From CAKSEI01 sp964403505 (GTDB lineage: Bacteria; Bacillota; Clostridia; Oscillospirales; CAG-272), in assembly GCA_964403505.1 (NCBI GenBank), contig CAYOFP010000015.1, forward strand, positions 1-51,644: a DNA stretch of 51,644 nucleotides, read 5' to 3'. This document shows, in pieces, positions 16,337 through 23,880 of this stretch. Below the pieces are notes generated by a model that saw only the letters and a program-made list of their open reading frames with translations, did not search any database and was not told the origin of the DNA. How positions within the stretch are numbered: the stretch's first letter is position 1; each line of letters opens with the position of its first letter. The position numbers and the translations under genes were made by a program.

Positions 16337-17956
16337 ATGAAAAAAAGATTATTAGCACTTTTAGTGGCATTGGCGCTTTGCGTAAGCAGCCTTGTGCTGT
16401 GCGTACCGTCGTCTGCCGATTCATCATTTCCCTTCGGCGATGTCACAGCGAAAAGGTGGTCGAACCCTTATGTTGTATTAATGTACAATGTAGGCGTCGT
16501 CAGCGGTATGTCAGAAAATGTATTTATGCCCGCAGGCAATGTCACCCGCGCGCAGTTTGTGACAATGCTCGGCGGTTTTGAGAAGATCGATGTAAATTCA
16601 CAAAGCACGACGACGATATTCACGGATGTTCAGAGCGGCAAATGGTATACGCCTTATATCGCATGGGCATATGAAAACGGTATTGTCAGCGGCGTTACAC
16701 CGACAACATTCAACCCAGACGGAAATATCAAGCGTCAGGAGATCGCTGCGATGATATATAGATATCTTAGCTTTATCTCCGAGGACTATGTCCTCCCCAC
16801 GATCAAGGACGAGGTGGATTTCACAGACAAAAGCGCTATCGACCCGTGGGCGTATGACGCTATGTATGCATTACAGAGAGCGGGAATCATCAGCGGAATT
16901 TTAAACGAAGACGGAACTTTGCGTTGCGAGCCCAAGAGCACGGCGACCCGCGAGCAGGCGTGCAAAATGCTCGCAGACCTTTATTGCATATTAAACGATG
17001 TGTCATTACCCGCACCCGTCGAGCCTACGCCTTATACTATAACCTATAATCTGAATGGCGGAAAAGCAGATGGCTTAAAGACTACCTACAACGGCGACGA
17101 CAGCTTTACTCTGCCGACCCCGACCCGCTCGGCATATGATTTCGTCGGTTGGACAGGCACGGGTCTCAGCAAAGCGACGAAAACCGTCACGATAAAGAAA
17201 AACTCCTCCGGTGACAGAAAATATACAGCAAATTGGACAGCAACAAAATACGGTATTTCATATAATCTGAATGGAGGAACAATATCCGGCGCACCGACCT
17301 CATATACGATCGAAACACCGAACTTTACCATCCCGACCCCGACCCGCTCAGGCTATATCTTTACGGGTTGGAGCGGCACGGGCATCAGCGGTACGACCAT
17401 GACCTATACGGTCAAAAAAGGCACGGTCGGCTGGATCTCGCTCAAAGCGAACTGGATCACCAAACAGAAAAAAGCATTTGATCTGTTATCGAATTGGACA
17501 GGTGACAGATCGACTTTTAACAGTGGCGGCTATTATTGGGCATCCTTCGATATGGACACACCGTCCGACGAATTTAAGCAGGATATTTGGTCTATCGGTT
17601 ACAGCAACTCCGAGAATAAAATTTGTATAGAGATCTATCATGAGTATTTGAGCGGCGCTGAATATTTAAATCAAATATATCTGACAGCTAACGGATCGAG
17701 CTTCGAGTATATCGTGGCTTATGAATACGGTTCGAGTTATTTTGTAATGAGCGGAAATGTTTCCTCAAAAATCAACAATACCATGAATATAACATACAAA
17801 AAACTTGATTCTTCTTCCGATTTTTCCTCAACCGAGGATGTTAAGTGGATCAAAGAACAGGTTCGTACCGGACTATGTAATTTGAAGCTATTCGCTAATG
17901 ATGTTTTCGCAGATATCGGCGCTTACGGCTACGATATGAGCTGCTTCGGTCTGTAA
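16337..17956 (+). CDS. Surface protein with three SLH domains and InlB-type repeats
   Basis: A 539-residue secreted protein. Signal peptide (about 1-27, cleavage near SSADS); three SLH domains (about 33-215; motifs FGDV/FTDV...GIVSG...F.P...TRAQ/KRQE) that should bind pyruvylated secondary wall polymer; then two InlB B-repeat/Listeria-Bacteroides repeats (about 230-375; YNLNGG...PTPTRS.Y.F.GW). The last 160 residues contain aromatic-rich beta segments with no family I recognise. It should sit on the cell surface, perhaps as an adhesin. It is monocistronic and ends at the hairpin 17969-18004, where the duplicated rubrerythrin fragment begins. Confidence 0.88.
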   Translation: MKKRLLALLVALALCVSSLVLCVPSSADSSFPFGDVTAKRWSNPYVVLMYNVGVVSGMSENVFMPAGNVTRAQFVTMLGGFEKIDVNSQSTTTIFTDVQSGKWYTPYIAWAYENGIVSGVTPTTFNPDGNIKRQEIAAMIYRYLSFISEDYVLPTIKDEVDFTDKSAIDPWAYDAMYALQRAGIISGILNEDGTLRCEPKSTATREQACKMLADLYCILNDVSLPAPVEPTPYTITYNLNGGKADGLKTTYNGDDSFTLPTPTRSAYDFVGWTGTGLSKATKTVTIKKNSSGDRKYTANWTATKYGISYNLNGGTISGAPTSYTIETPNFTIPTPTRSGYIFTGWSGTGISGTTMTYTVKKGTVGWISLKANWITKQKKAFDLLSNWTGDRSTFNSGGYYWASFDMDTPSDEFKQDIWSIGYSNSENKICIEIYHEYLSGAEYLNQIYLTANGSSFEYIVAYEYGSSYFVMSGNVSSKINNTMNITYKKLDSSSDFSSTEDVKWIKEQVRTGLCNLKLFANDVFADIGAYGYDMSCFGL

Positions 17957-17968
17957 TAGCAAAACACA

Positions 17969-18004
17969 AAAACACCGACAGAGTCTAATCTCTGTCGGTG
18001 TTTT
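17969..18004. terminator. Bidirectional terminator (SLH gene / rubrerythrin fragment)
   Basis: AAAACACCGACAGAG / CTCTGTCGGTGTTTT, perfect 15-bp stem. It is the counterpart of the hairpin at 20663-20697, but the inner stem bases differ in a compensating way (CAGAG/CTCTG here, CAAGG/CCTTG there). Confidence 0.85.
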
Positions 18005-18442
18005 GTGCTGTATTGCTTAAAAATCAATAATTCTCCGCTTTCACCTGGAAATACGACTGGGGATGTGCGCAGACAGGGCAGATCTCCGGCGCTTTCTTTC
18101 CTATGACGATATGACCGCAGTTCATGCACTGCCATATGACGTCGTCATCCTTTGAAAAGACGAGTCCGTCCTTCATATTTTCAATGAGCTTTTTATATCT
18201 TTTTTCGTGTTCCTGCTCGATCTCGGCGACCTTTTCAAAAAGCACTGCGATCTCATGAAATCCCTCTTCCCTTGCGTCCTTTGCAAACGTGGGATACATA
18301 TCCGTCCATTCGTAGTTTTCGCCCGCCGCACCCGACTCGAGGTTTTCGAGGGTACCGCCCATGCCATCGTTCAGTATCTTAAACCATATTTTTGCGTGTT
18401 CTTTTTCGTTTTCCGCAGTCTCCTCGAAAATAGCGGCAATCT
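17994..18442. repeat. Duplicated rubrerythrin 3' segment, copy 1
   Basis: Near-identical to 20687-21135 at an offset of 2693 bp. From 18001 to about 18340 I see no difference by eye; four substitutions follow, at the right end. Similarity stops abruptly at 18442. Confidence 0.93.
18024..18442 (-). pseudogene. Rubrerythrin fragment lacking the first 40 codons
   Basis: This is the 3' part of a rubrerythrin gene: from IAAIFEET on, it reads the same protein as the intact copy at 20717-21253, including the rubredoxin-like CMNCG...CPVC end. At the junction (18441-18443) the codon for Gln40 becomes TAG and upstream sequence is unrelated, so promoter, SD and the first 40 residues, including one of the ferritin-like iron-binding helices, are missing. 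An internal ATG at 18362 could start a 112-residue remnant, but no SD is seen. Most likely not functional; it is one of the two arms bracketing the XRE/LRR cassette. Confidence 0.9.
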
Positions 18443-18505
18443 ACCGCAAAGGAAAAACGATCCCACACCGGACAGTTCCTAATAAGATATTATAATACAA
18501 AGTCA

Positions 18506-18543
18506 AAAAGCAACCCGGAAAATTTCTTCACGGGTTGCTTTTT
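18506..18543 (-). terminator. Terminator of the BspA/SLH gene
   Basis: GCAACCCG (18510-18517) / CGGGTTGC (18531-18538), flanked by A5 and T5 runs, just downstream of the minus-strand stop at 18547. Confidence 0.82.
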
Positions 18544-18546
18544 CTA

Positions 18547-20271
18547 TTACATTTCTATTGTTGAAAAATTCATAAGTATCATAGCGACTTGCGCTCTTGT
18601 TGCGTTGCCTCGTGCGTCAACCATATTGACACCGCCAATCTTATTTCCGGAAATAAGTCCGACGCCGACCGCCCATTTGATCGCATCCTCTGCATAGCCT
18701 GATATCTTATCTCCGTCGGGGAATGAGGCGAGCTCTGCCGTGACGGTTACATTATATCCTTTTTTCTGTGAATATCTATATAAGATAGTCGATAATTGCT
18801 CACGTGTTATCTTGTCATTCGGGGAGAAAGTTGTACCTGTCGTGCCATATACCACTCCGGTTGACGCAGCCCACTTGACAGCTTCTGTATACCACTGCCC
18901 TTCCTTTACATCACTAAAGGGATTAGTATACTCAGTTGACAAGGGATTACCCTCAAGATTATAAAGCACTTTTACGAGCATTGCTCGGGTCATCTCCGTA
19001 TTCGGCTCAAATGTCGTTTCGCTCATTCCGTTAAAGACCGAATTTGCCAATGCATATTGCACAGCATCCACATACCACGCACCGGGTTTTACATCGGTAA
19101 AGACTTTATCTCCAATCTTCGTGCCTACCATAAATGGAACCTTTGTATTATTAGCATACTCCTGCGCATACGAGCCACTACATCCGTAAATGCACAGATT
19201 ATGGCATTCAGCAAACGCCGCGCCTCCAATGCTGGTCACACTGTTTGGAATCGTAATGCTCTCGAGTGTGTAGCACTCAATAAACGCACCATATCCAATG
19301 CTCATTACACTATTCGGGACCGTGACGCTCGTAAGACTGCCACAACGAAAAAATGCATAGTTACCGATACTCGTCATACTGTCCGGAATCGTGATACTCC
19401 TGAGACTGCCGCAATTGTAAAACGCCTCGTCAGCTATTGTTTTTGTTCCAGAACGAATACCGTATGTACCACTCAACGAGGTTTTAGCATCAATCAAGTG
19501 ATTGTTTATATACAACACATTATCTATCCAATTAGCGGGATTATTATAATATGCCGTACCGTAAAACGCCCTGATGCCAATGCTCGTCACACTGTCTGGA
19601 ATCGTGACGTTCGTAAGGCTTTCGCAGTCGTAAAACGCATACCACTCGATGCCCGTCACGCCATCCGGAAACGTGACGTTCGTAAGGCTTTCACAGCCAT
19701 AAAACGCACCCCCTCCGATGCTCGTCACGCTGTCCGGAATCGCAACACTCCTGAGACTGTTGCAACCGCAAAACGCCCCGTCAGCTATTGTTTTTGTTCC
19801 GGAACAGATACTGTATGTACCACTCAACGAGGTTTCAGCATCAATCAAGTGATTATTTATATACAACACATTACCTGTCCAATTATCAGGATCGTTATAA
19901 TATGCCGTTCCGTAAAACGCTTCGCGCCCGATGCTCGTCACGCTGTCCGGGATCGTGATGCTCCTGAGATTGCTACAGCCGTAAAACGCCCGTTCACCGA
20001 TGCTCGTTACGCCGTTAAGAACCACGACATTTTTAACAGAACTAGTTCTATCCCTCAGGATAGCGCAGATAGAAGGATAATAATACATCCTACCCGTACC
20101 GTTGATGGTGAGCGTACCGTTATTATCCAGCGTCCATGTGAGATTATCTCCGCATGGACCGCGCTTTACCAAATACGCCATTACCGGTTGTGCGCACAAC
20201 ATACCGCAAATGAGCGCAACCGACAGACACACAGCAATAAATCGTTTGATTTTTGTTCTTATATTTTGCAT
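18547..20271 (-). CDS. BspA-type leucine-rich repeat surface protein with SLH anchor
   Basis: A 574-residue secreted protein: signal peptide (about 1-32, ending PVMA), a short WTLDNNGTLTINGTG segment, then about ten LRR_5/BspA repeats of about 23 residues (SLRSITIPDSVTSIG..AFYGC) between about 85 and 375, and three SLH domains to the end (FTDVKPGAWY, FSDVKEGQWY, FPDGDKISGY). BspA-like LRRs commonly mediate adhesion. A unit of 117 residues (containing YYN.P.NW..NVLYINNHLIDA) occurs twice, at an offset of 351 bp, showing internal duplication. Strong promoter with an operator in its spacer; divergent XRE regulator; arms of duplicated rubrerythrin on both sides. Confidence 0.9.
   Translation of the reverse strand: MQNIRTKIKRFIAVCLSVALICGMLCAQPVMAYLVKRGPCGDNLTWTLDNNGTLTINGTGRMYYYPSICAILRDRTSSVKNVVVLNGVTSIGERAFYGCSNLRSITIPDSVTSIGREAFYGTAYYNDPDNWTGNVLYINNHLIDAETSLSGTYSICSGTKTIADGAFCGCNSLRSVAIPDSVTSIGGGAFYGCESLTNVTFPDGVTGIEWYAFYDCESLTNVTIPDSVTSIGIRAFYGTAYYNNPANWIDNVLYINNHLIDAKTSLSGTYGIRSGTKTIADEAFYNCGSLRSITIPDSMTSIGNYAFFRCGSLTSVTVPNSVMSIGYGAFIECYTLESITIPNSVTSIGGAAFAECHNLCIYGCSGSYAQEYANNTKVPFMVGTKIGDKVFTDVKPGAWYVDAVQYALANSVFNGMSETTFEPNTEMTRAMLVKVLYNLEGNPLSTEYTNPFSDVKEGQWYTEAVKWAASTGVVYGTTGTTFSPNDKITREQLSTILYRYSQKKGYNVTVTAELASFPDGDKISGYAEDAIKWAVGVGLISGNKIGGVNMVDARGNATRAQVAMILMNFSTIEM
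19381..19941. repeat. Internal tandem duplication in the LRR gene
   Basis: The segment starting about 19381 recurs from about 19732 (offset 351 bp, in frame, 117 codons) with scattered substitutions. It encodes two LRRs plus a non-LRR insert with the motif NHLIDA. Older than the rubrerythrin duplication, judging by divergence. Confidence 0.8.
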
Positions 20272-20302
20272 TTATTCTCCATGTCATAAATTTACAGATA
20301 CC

Positions 20303-20331
20303 ATTATAAACCATTTCGGTTTATTTGTCAA
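20303..20331 (-). promoter_or_regulatory. Promoter of the LRR/SLH gene with operator in the spacer
   Basis: Minus strand: TTGACA (20331-20326), 17-nt spacer, TATAAT (20308-20303). The spacer contains the palindrome ATAAACC-N5-GGTTTAT (20306-20324), so a bound repressor would block RNA polymerase. Confidence 0.85.
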
Positions 20332-20349
20332 TATACCATTTCGGTTTAT
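20306..20349. promoter_or_regulatory. Two palindromic operators between XRE gene and LRR gene
   Basis: Site 1 (20306-20324) is ATAAACC-ATTTC-GGTTTAT, a perfect 7-bp inverted repeat. Site 2 (20331-20349) is ATATACC-ATTTC-GGTTTAT, one mismatch. Centres are 25 bp apart. Site 1 lies between -35 and -10 of the LRR gene; site 2 adjoins its -35 and lies in front of the XRE gene. The natural candidate ligand is the 73-residue XRE protein. Confidence 0.75.
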
Positions 20350-20389
20350 CATATAATATTTTTATCATAGTGACGAGGAGAAATATTAT

Positions 20390-20611
20390 ATGTATAACCG
20401 CATTCGCAGTTTAAGGGAAGATAAAGATCTATTGCAAAAAGATATTGCAAAAATATTGCATTGCACACAGGTAGCATACTCCCGATATGAATTGGGATTA
20501 AGAGATATTCCGACAGAGGTTTTGATCGCACTTGCGAAATTTCATAATACAAGTATAGACTATATCTTAGGGCTAACCGATTCCTCAGAACCCTACCCGA
20601 GAAGAGAATAA
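20390..20611 (+). CDS. XRE-family HTH transcriptional regulator
   Basis: A 73-residue protein that is almost only a Cro/CI helix-turn-helix: IRSLREDKDLLQKDIAKILHC followed by the recognition helix TQVAYSRYELGLRDIP and the usual closing ILIALAKF-like and SIDYILGLT helices. Such short proteins act as dimers on palindromes. SD GAGGAG precedes the ATG. It diverges from the LRR/SLH gene across a region with two matching palindromes, which suggests that it represses that gene and possibly itself. I could not assign a clear -35 for its own promoter (TATAAT at 20352-20357). Confidence 0.9.
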   Translation: MYNRIRSLREDKDLLQKDIAKILHCTQVAYSRYELGLRDIPTEVLIALAKFHNTSIDYILGLTDSSEPYPRRE

Positions 20612-20623
20612 TCTTTTGAGCGC

Positions 20624-20658
20624 ACATTGCACCGTCAGAATTATGCGGCGTTACCTAT
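20624..20658. repeat. Solo end resembling the 5166-5243 element
   Basis: GCAC...TGTCAGAATT-like sequence followed by GCGGCGTTACCT matches the right half of the 78-bp element at 5203-5242, and in reverse orientation its left end. It lies between the XRE gene and the terminator, at the junction of the cassette with the second rubrerythrin copy. Confidence 0.4.
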
Positions 20659-20662
20659 AACA

Positions 20663-20697
20663 AAAACACCGACAAGGATAAACCTTGTCGGTGTTTT
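20663..20697. terminator. Bidirectional terminator (XRE gene / rubrerythrin)
   Basis: AAAACACCGACAAGG / CCTTGTCGGTGTTTT, perfect 15-bp stem with a 5-nt loop, serving convergent XRE and rubrerythrin transcripts. Confidence 0.85.
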
Positions 20698-21135
20698 GTG
20701 CTGTATTGCTTAAAAATCAATAATTCTCCGCTTTCACCTGGAAATACGACTGGGGATGTGCGCAGACAGGGCAGATCTCCGGCGCTTTCTTTCCTATGAC
20801 GATATGACCGCAGTTCATGCACTGCCATATGACGTCGTCATCCTTTGAAAAGACGAGTCCGTCCTTCATATTTTCAATGAGCTTTTTATATCTTTTTTCG
20901 TGTTCCTGCTCGATCTCGGCGACCTTTTCAAAAAGCACTGCGATCTCATGAAATCCCTCTTCCCTTGCGTCCTTTGCAAACGTGGGATACATATCCGTCC
21001 ATTCGTAGTTTTCGCCCGCCGCACCCGACTCGAGATTTTCGAGGGTACCGCCCATGCCGTCGTTCAGTATCTTAAACCATATTTTTGCGTGTTCCTTTTC
21101 GTTTTCCGCAGTCTCCTCGAAAATAGCGGCGATCT
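20687..21135. repeat. Duplicated rubrerythrin 3' segment, copy 2 (in the intact gene)
   Basis: Partner of 17994-18442; see that entry. This copy continues without a break into the 5' end and promoter of rubrerythrin. Confidence 0.93.
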
Positions 21136-21253
21136 GCTGATATCCGTCCTGTTTTGCCTTCGATGCGTAAAAGGTATAGAGGTTTCTCGCCCTGCTCTCC
21201 CCGGCAAATGCCTCGAGCAGATTTTGTTCTGTTTTGCTTCCTTTTAGTTCCAT
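20717..21253 (-). CDS. rbr: Rubrerythrin
   Basis: A 178-residue non-haem iron peroxidase of anaerobes that reduces H2O2. The N-terminal ferritin-like four-helix domain (about 1-135) has the di-iron Glu/His motifs EAFAGESRARN, EENEKEH and EIEQEH; the C-terminal rubredoxin-like domain has C-x-x-C pairs (CMNCG and CPVC) for the FeS4 iron. Length and domain order (ferritin-like, then rubredoxin) are those of classical rubrerythrin. ATG with SD GGAGG. Upstream is a 30-bp perfect palindrome that contains TATAAT, suggesting operator control. A broken near-identical copy lies 2.7 kb away. Confidence 0.97.
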   Translation of the reverse strand: MELKGSKTEQNLLEAFAGESRARNLYTFYASKAKQDGYQQIAAIFEETAENEKEHAKIWFKILNDGMGGTLENLESGAAGENYEWTDMYPTFAKDAREEGFHEIAVLFEKVAEIEQEHEKRYKKLIENMKDGLVFSKDDDVIWQCMNCGHIVIGKKAPEICPVCAHPQSYFQVKAENY

Positions 21254-21274
21254 AATAGTTCCTCCGTTAATAAT

Positions 21275-21304
21275 AAAACCGTACTATAATTATAGTACGG
21301 TTTT
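21275..21304. promoter_or_regulatory. 30-bp perfect palindrome between rubrerythrin and pyrG
   Basis: Arms AAAACCGTACTATAA / TTATAGTACGGTTTT, 15 bp each with no spacer. It is 15 nt downstream of the pyrG stop, with a T-run, so it can act as the pyrG terminator. It also contains the only good -10 (TATAAT) for rubrerythrin and an AT-rich core resembling peroxide-sensor boxes. Both uses are inferred. Confidence 0.6.
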
Positions 21305-21318
21305 ATGTAAAATAATCA

Positions 21319-22938
21319 TTATTTTTCTTCGACTGCGGCAGCTACGAAGTCACGGAAGAGCGGATGAACCTTATTCGGTCTGCTCTTGAATTCGGGGTGG
21401 AACTGGCAGGCGACGAACCACTTATGTTCGGGGATCTCAACCATCTCGCAAAGCATCTTGTTCGGCGACTGACCGACGATCTGCATTCCGTGCTCCTCGA
21501 GCACCTTGCGGTATTGGTTATTCACCTCGTAGCGGTGACGGTGACGCTCGTCGATATCCTGCGTGCCGTATGCGGCGTAAGCCTTCGTTCCCTCTTTCAG
21601 ATGGCAGGGATAAGAGCCGAGGCGCATCGTGCCGCCCATCTTATCGATCTCCTTCTGCTCCGCCATGATATCAATGACAGGGTATTTGGTATCCTTATCA
21701 AATTCCGTGGAGAATGCGCCGTCGAGACCGCAGACATTTCTCGCAAATTCAATTACAGCGAGCTGCATACCGAGACAGATACCGAGGAAAGGAATATTAT
21801 TTTCTCTCGCATACCGGACAGCGGATATCTTACCCTCGATACCACGGTCTCCGAATCCGCCGGGGACGAGGATGCCGTCGTATGCACCGAGCTTCTCTTT
21901 CACATTTTCATCGTCAATATCCTCCGACTGTTCCCAGCCGATCTCGACCTCGGCATGCGATACATATCCTGCATGACGGAGCGCCTCCGCTACCGAGAGA
22001 TACGCATCGTGCAGCTCGACATACTTGCCGACGATAGCGATCTTCACCTTGCGGTCCGCACCCTTTATCGTCGCAATGAGGTCACGCCAGTTATCGAGAT
22101 TCGGATTGTCATCAAAGCCGAAATGACGGCATACGACACTGCCGAGTCCCTCTTTTTCGAGGAGGAGCGGCACCTCGTAAAGGGTCTCTGCGGTGCTGTT
22201 CTGAATCACGCAGTCCTCACGGACATTGCAGAACATCGACAGCTTGCGCTTTATCTCCTCGGGGATATCCATCTCAGTACGGCAGACGAGCACATCGGGC
22301 TGGATACCGATGGCACGGAGCTCCTTGACCGAGTGCTGTGTCGGCTTACTCTTTAATTCCTCGCTTCCTGCGATAAAGGGAAGCAGGGTGACATGGATAA
22401 ACAGGCAGTTTTCGCGTCCGATCTCAGCCTGTATCTGTCTGCACGCCTCGAGGAACGGCTGGCTCTCGATATCGCCGACTGTACCGCCGATCTCGGTGAT
22501 GAGCACATCGCATGCATGGTCACGTGCGAGGGTATATACACGGTCCTTTATCTCATTTGTGATATGGGGAATGACCTGCACCGTACCGCCGAGATAATCG
22601 CCTCTGCGCTCTTTATTCAGCACGCTCCAATAGATCTTTCCCGTCGTGACGTTAGAGTAGGCCGTCATATTTTCATTTGTAAAGCGCTCGTAGTGTCCGA
22701 TATCGAGGTCGGTCTCCGCTCCGTCGTCGGTGACAAAGACCTCACCGTGCTGATACGGGCTCATCGTACCCGGATCGATATTGATATACGGGTCCATCTT
22801 CTGCAAAATTACTTTTTTTCCGCGCGCCTTGAGCAAACGGCCAAGAGACGCCGCGGTAATGCCCTTACCGAGACCGCTGACGACGCCGCCGGTCACGAAA
22901 ATAAATTTCGTTGTGATTTTTTCAAATTCTTTTGCCAT
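21319..22938 (-). CDS. pyrG: CTP synthase
   Basis: A 539-residue enzyme making CTP from UTP with glutamine nitrogen and ATP. The N-terminal synthetase domain starts with KFIFVTGGVVSGLGKGITAASLG (P-loop); the C-terminal glutamine amidotransferase has the nucleophile motif LGICLGMQ and the HPEF His/Glu pair. Length is near the E. coli enzyme (545). The start is ATG at 22938, preceded by AGAAGG; a longer frame to 23178 exists but would run through the promoter at 22993-23021. The leader does not begin with the G-run known from Bacillus pyrG attenuation. Confidence 0.97.
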   Translation of the reverse strand: MAKEFEKITTKFIFVTGGVVSGLGKGITAASLGRLLKARGKKVILQKMDPYINIDPGTMSPYQHGEVFVTDDGAETDLDIGHYERFTNENMTAYSNVTTGKIYWSVLNKERRGDYLGGTVQVIPHITNEIKDRVYTLARDHACDVLITEIGGTVGDIESQPFLEACRQIQAEIGRENCLFIHVTLLPFIAGSEELKSKPTQHSVKELRAIGIQPDVLVCRTEMDIPEEIKRKLSMFCNVREDCVIQNSTAETLYEVPLLLEKEGLGSVVCRHFGFDDNPNLDNWRDLIATIKGADRKVKIAIVGKYVELHDAYLSVAEALRHAGYVSHAEVEIGWEQSEDIDDENVKEKLGAYDGILVPGGFGDRGIEGKISAVRYARENNIPFLGICLGMQLAVIEFARNVCGLDGAFSTEFDKDTKYPVIDIMAEQKEIDKMGGTMRLGSYPCHLKEGTKAYAAYGTQDIDERHRHRYEVNNQYRKVLEEHGMQIVGQSPNKMLCEMVEIPEHKWFVACQFHPEFKSRPNKVHPLFRDFVAAAVEEK

Positions 22939-22992
22939 TTTATACCTTCTTGTATGGTTTTGTACATTCTTTTTGTCATAATAATACATAAT

Positions 22993-23021
22993 ATTATACC
23001 TCTTTTTCGGTATTGTGTCAA
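22993..23021 (-). promoter_or_regulatory. pyrG promoter
   Basis: Minus strand: TTGACA (23021-23016), 17-nt spacer, TATAAT (22998-22993). It gives a leader of about 50 nt and sets the start choice of pyrG. Confidence 0.88.
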
Positions 23022-23055
23022 GGGAAATCAATCCCCGAATCACACTTTTCGGCAC

Positions 23056-23088
23056 ACAAAAAGAGAGAGACTGTTCTGTCTCTCTCTT
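23056..23088 (-). terminator. Terminator of the ThuA-like gene
   Basis: AAGAGAGAGAC (23061-23071) / GTCTCTCTCTT (23078-23088), followed on the minus strand by TTTTTGTG, just downstream of the stop at 23099. Confidence 0.82.
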
Positions 23089-23098
23089 CGCCACGCAC

Positions 23099-23812
23099 TT
23101 ACTCTGCTTCAAGCGGTTTTTTGACGTGCGGACAGGTGAGATCACGCCGCACAGTCGGATACGCCCAGTGGATCGCATTCTTCAGCACACGCACGACATC
23201 CGGGTGCTTTAAGCTCTCGTATGTCTCGTGTCCCGGCTGGAAATAGAATATCTTTCCGTTTTCACGGTGGTAACAGCATCCCGAACGGAATACCTCTCCG
23301 TACTCAAAATTGCCGATGAAAACAAGCTCGTCAGGTGCGGGAATGCCAAAGGGCTCTCCGTACGCCTCCTCATGCTCGAGATGGATAAAGCGGTCGATTC
23401 CTGCGGCAATGGGATGCGAGGGATCGCATACCCAGACAAGCTCCCTGTCGCCCGCCTCACGCCATGTGAGATTGCAGGTCGTACCCATCAGCAGCTTAAA
23501 AGGCTTCGAGTGGTGCGCCGAGTGCAGAAATACCGCACCCATACCGCCGAGCACGGCGTTTTGCACACGGGAAGCGACCTCGTCCGGCACCTGCGTATGA
23601 CCCACATGCCCCCACCACATGATGACGTCCGTTTCGGCGAGCACCTCGTCGGTCATATCATTGATATTATCGAGCGTGAAGGTACGCACGCATATCTCGT
23701 CGTCCTCGAGCTCTTTTTTGAGTATCTCATGGATACCGCCGGGATACACCTTTGCGACGAACTCATCTTTTCTCTCGTGAATAAATTCATTAAATATCGT
23801 TACTCTGATCAT
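23099..23812 (-). CDS. ThuA-domain protein (trehalose utilisation type)
   Basis: A 237-residue cytosolic protein of the class I glutamine amidotransferase-like ThuA family. Typical segments are VTIFNEF..., DVIMWWGHVGHTQVPDEV, GGMGAVFLHSAHHSKPF and the GKIFYFQPGHETYESLKHPDVVRVL end. ThuA-like proteins occur in sugar catabolic loci, and some act on keto-sugars; the substrate is not readable here. It is monocistronic, with SD GAGG and a promoter whose spacer is almost identical to that of the gene at 47567-48715. No sugar transporter or dehydrogenase lies next to it. Confidence 0.88.
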   Translation of the reverse strand: MIRVTIFNEFIHERKDEFVAKVYPGGIHEILKKELEDDEICVRTFTLDNINDMTDEVLAETDVIMWWGHVGHTQVPDEVASRVQNAVLGGMGAVFLHSAHHSKPFKLLMGTTCNLTWREAGDRELVWVCDPSHPIAAGIDRFIHLEHEEAYGEPFGIPAPDELVFIGNFEYGEVFRSGCCYHRENGKIFYFQPGHETYESLKHPDVVRVLKNAIHWAYPTVRRDLTCPHVKKPLEAE

Positions 23813-23844
23813 TATTCAAACCTCACATTTTAGTTTTCCATTAT

Positions 23845-23873
23845 ATTCTACATGATATCTCAATATTTTGCAA
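23845..23873 (-). promoter_or_regulatory. ThuA gene promoter (shared motif)
   Basis: Minus strand: TTGCAA (23873-23868), 17-nt spacer AATATTGAGATATCATG, TAGAAT (23850-23845). The same promoter with one spacer change occurs at 48822-48850. The spacer contains the inverted repeat ATATT-GA-GATAT. Confidence 0.75.
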
Positions 23874-23880
23874 TAGTATT

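Noticed and set aside
18547..20271. Regular repeats suggesting a CRISPR array
   Set aside because: The repeats are codon-length LRR units of about 69 bp with variable sequence in an open reading frame; no spacers or cas genes.
19057..20289. 410-codon plus-strand open frame opposite the LRR gene
   Set aside because: Its repeats mirror the LRR repeats of the minus-strand gene; no SD or signal, and it would run through the LRR gene's SD.
22939..23178. 80-codon N-terminal extension of pyrG in frame
   Set aside because: It contains the consensus pyrG promoter at 22993-23021, and the ATG at 22938 has a good SD and the conserved CTP synthase opening.
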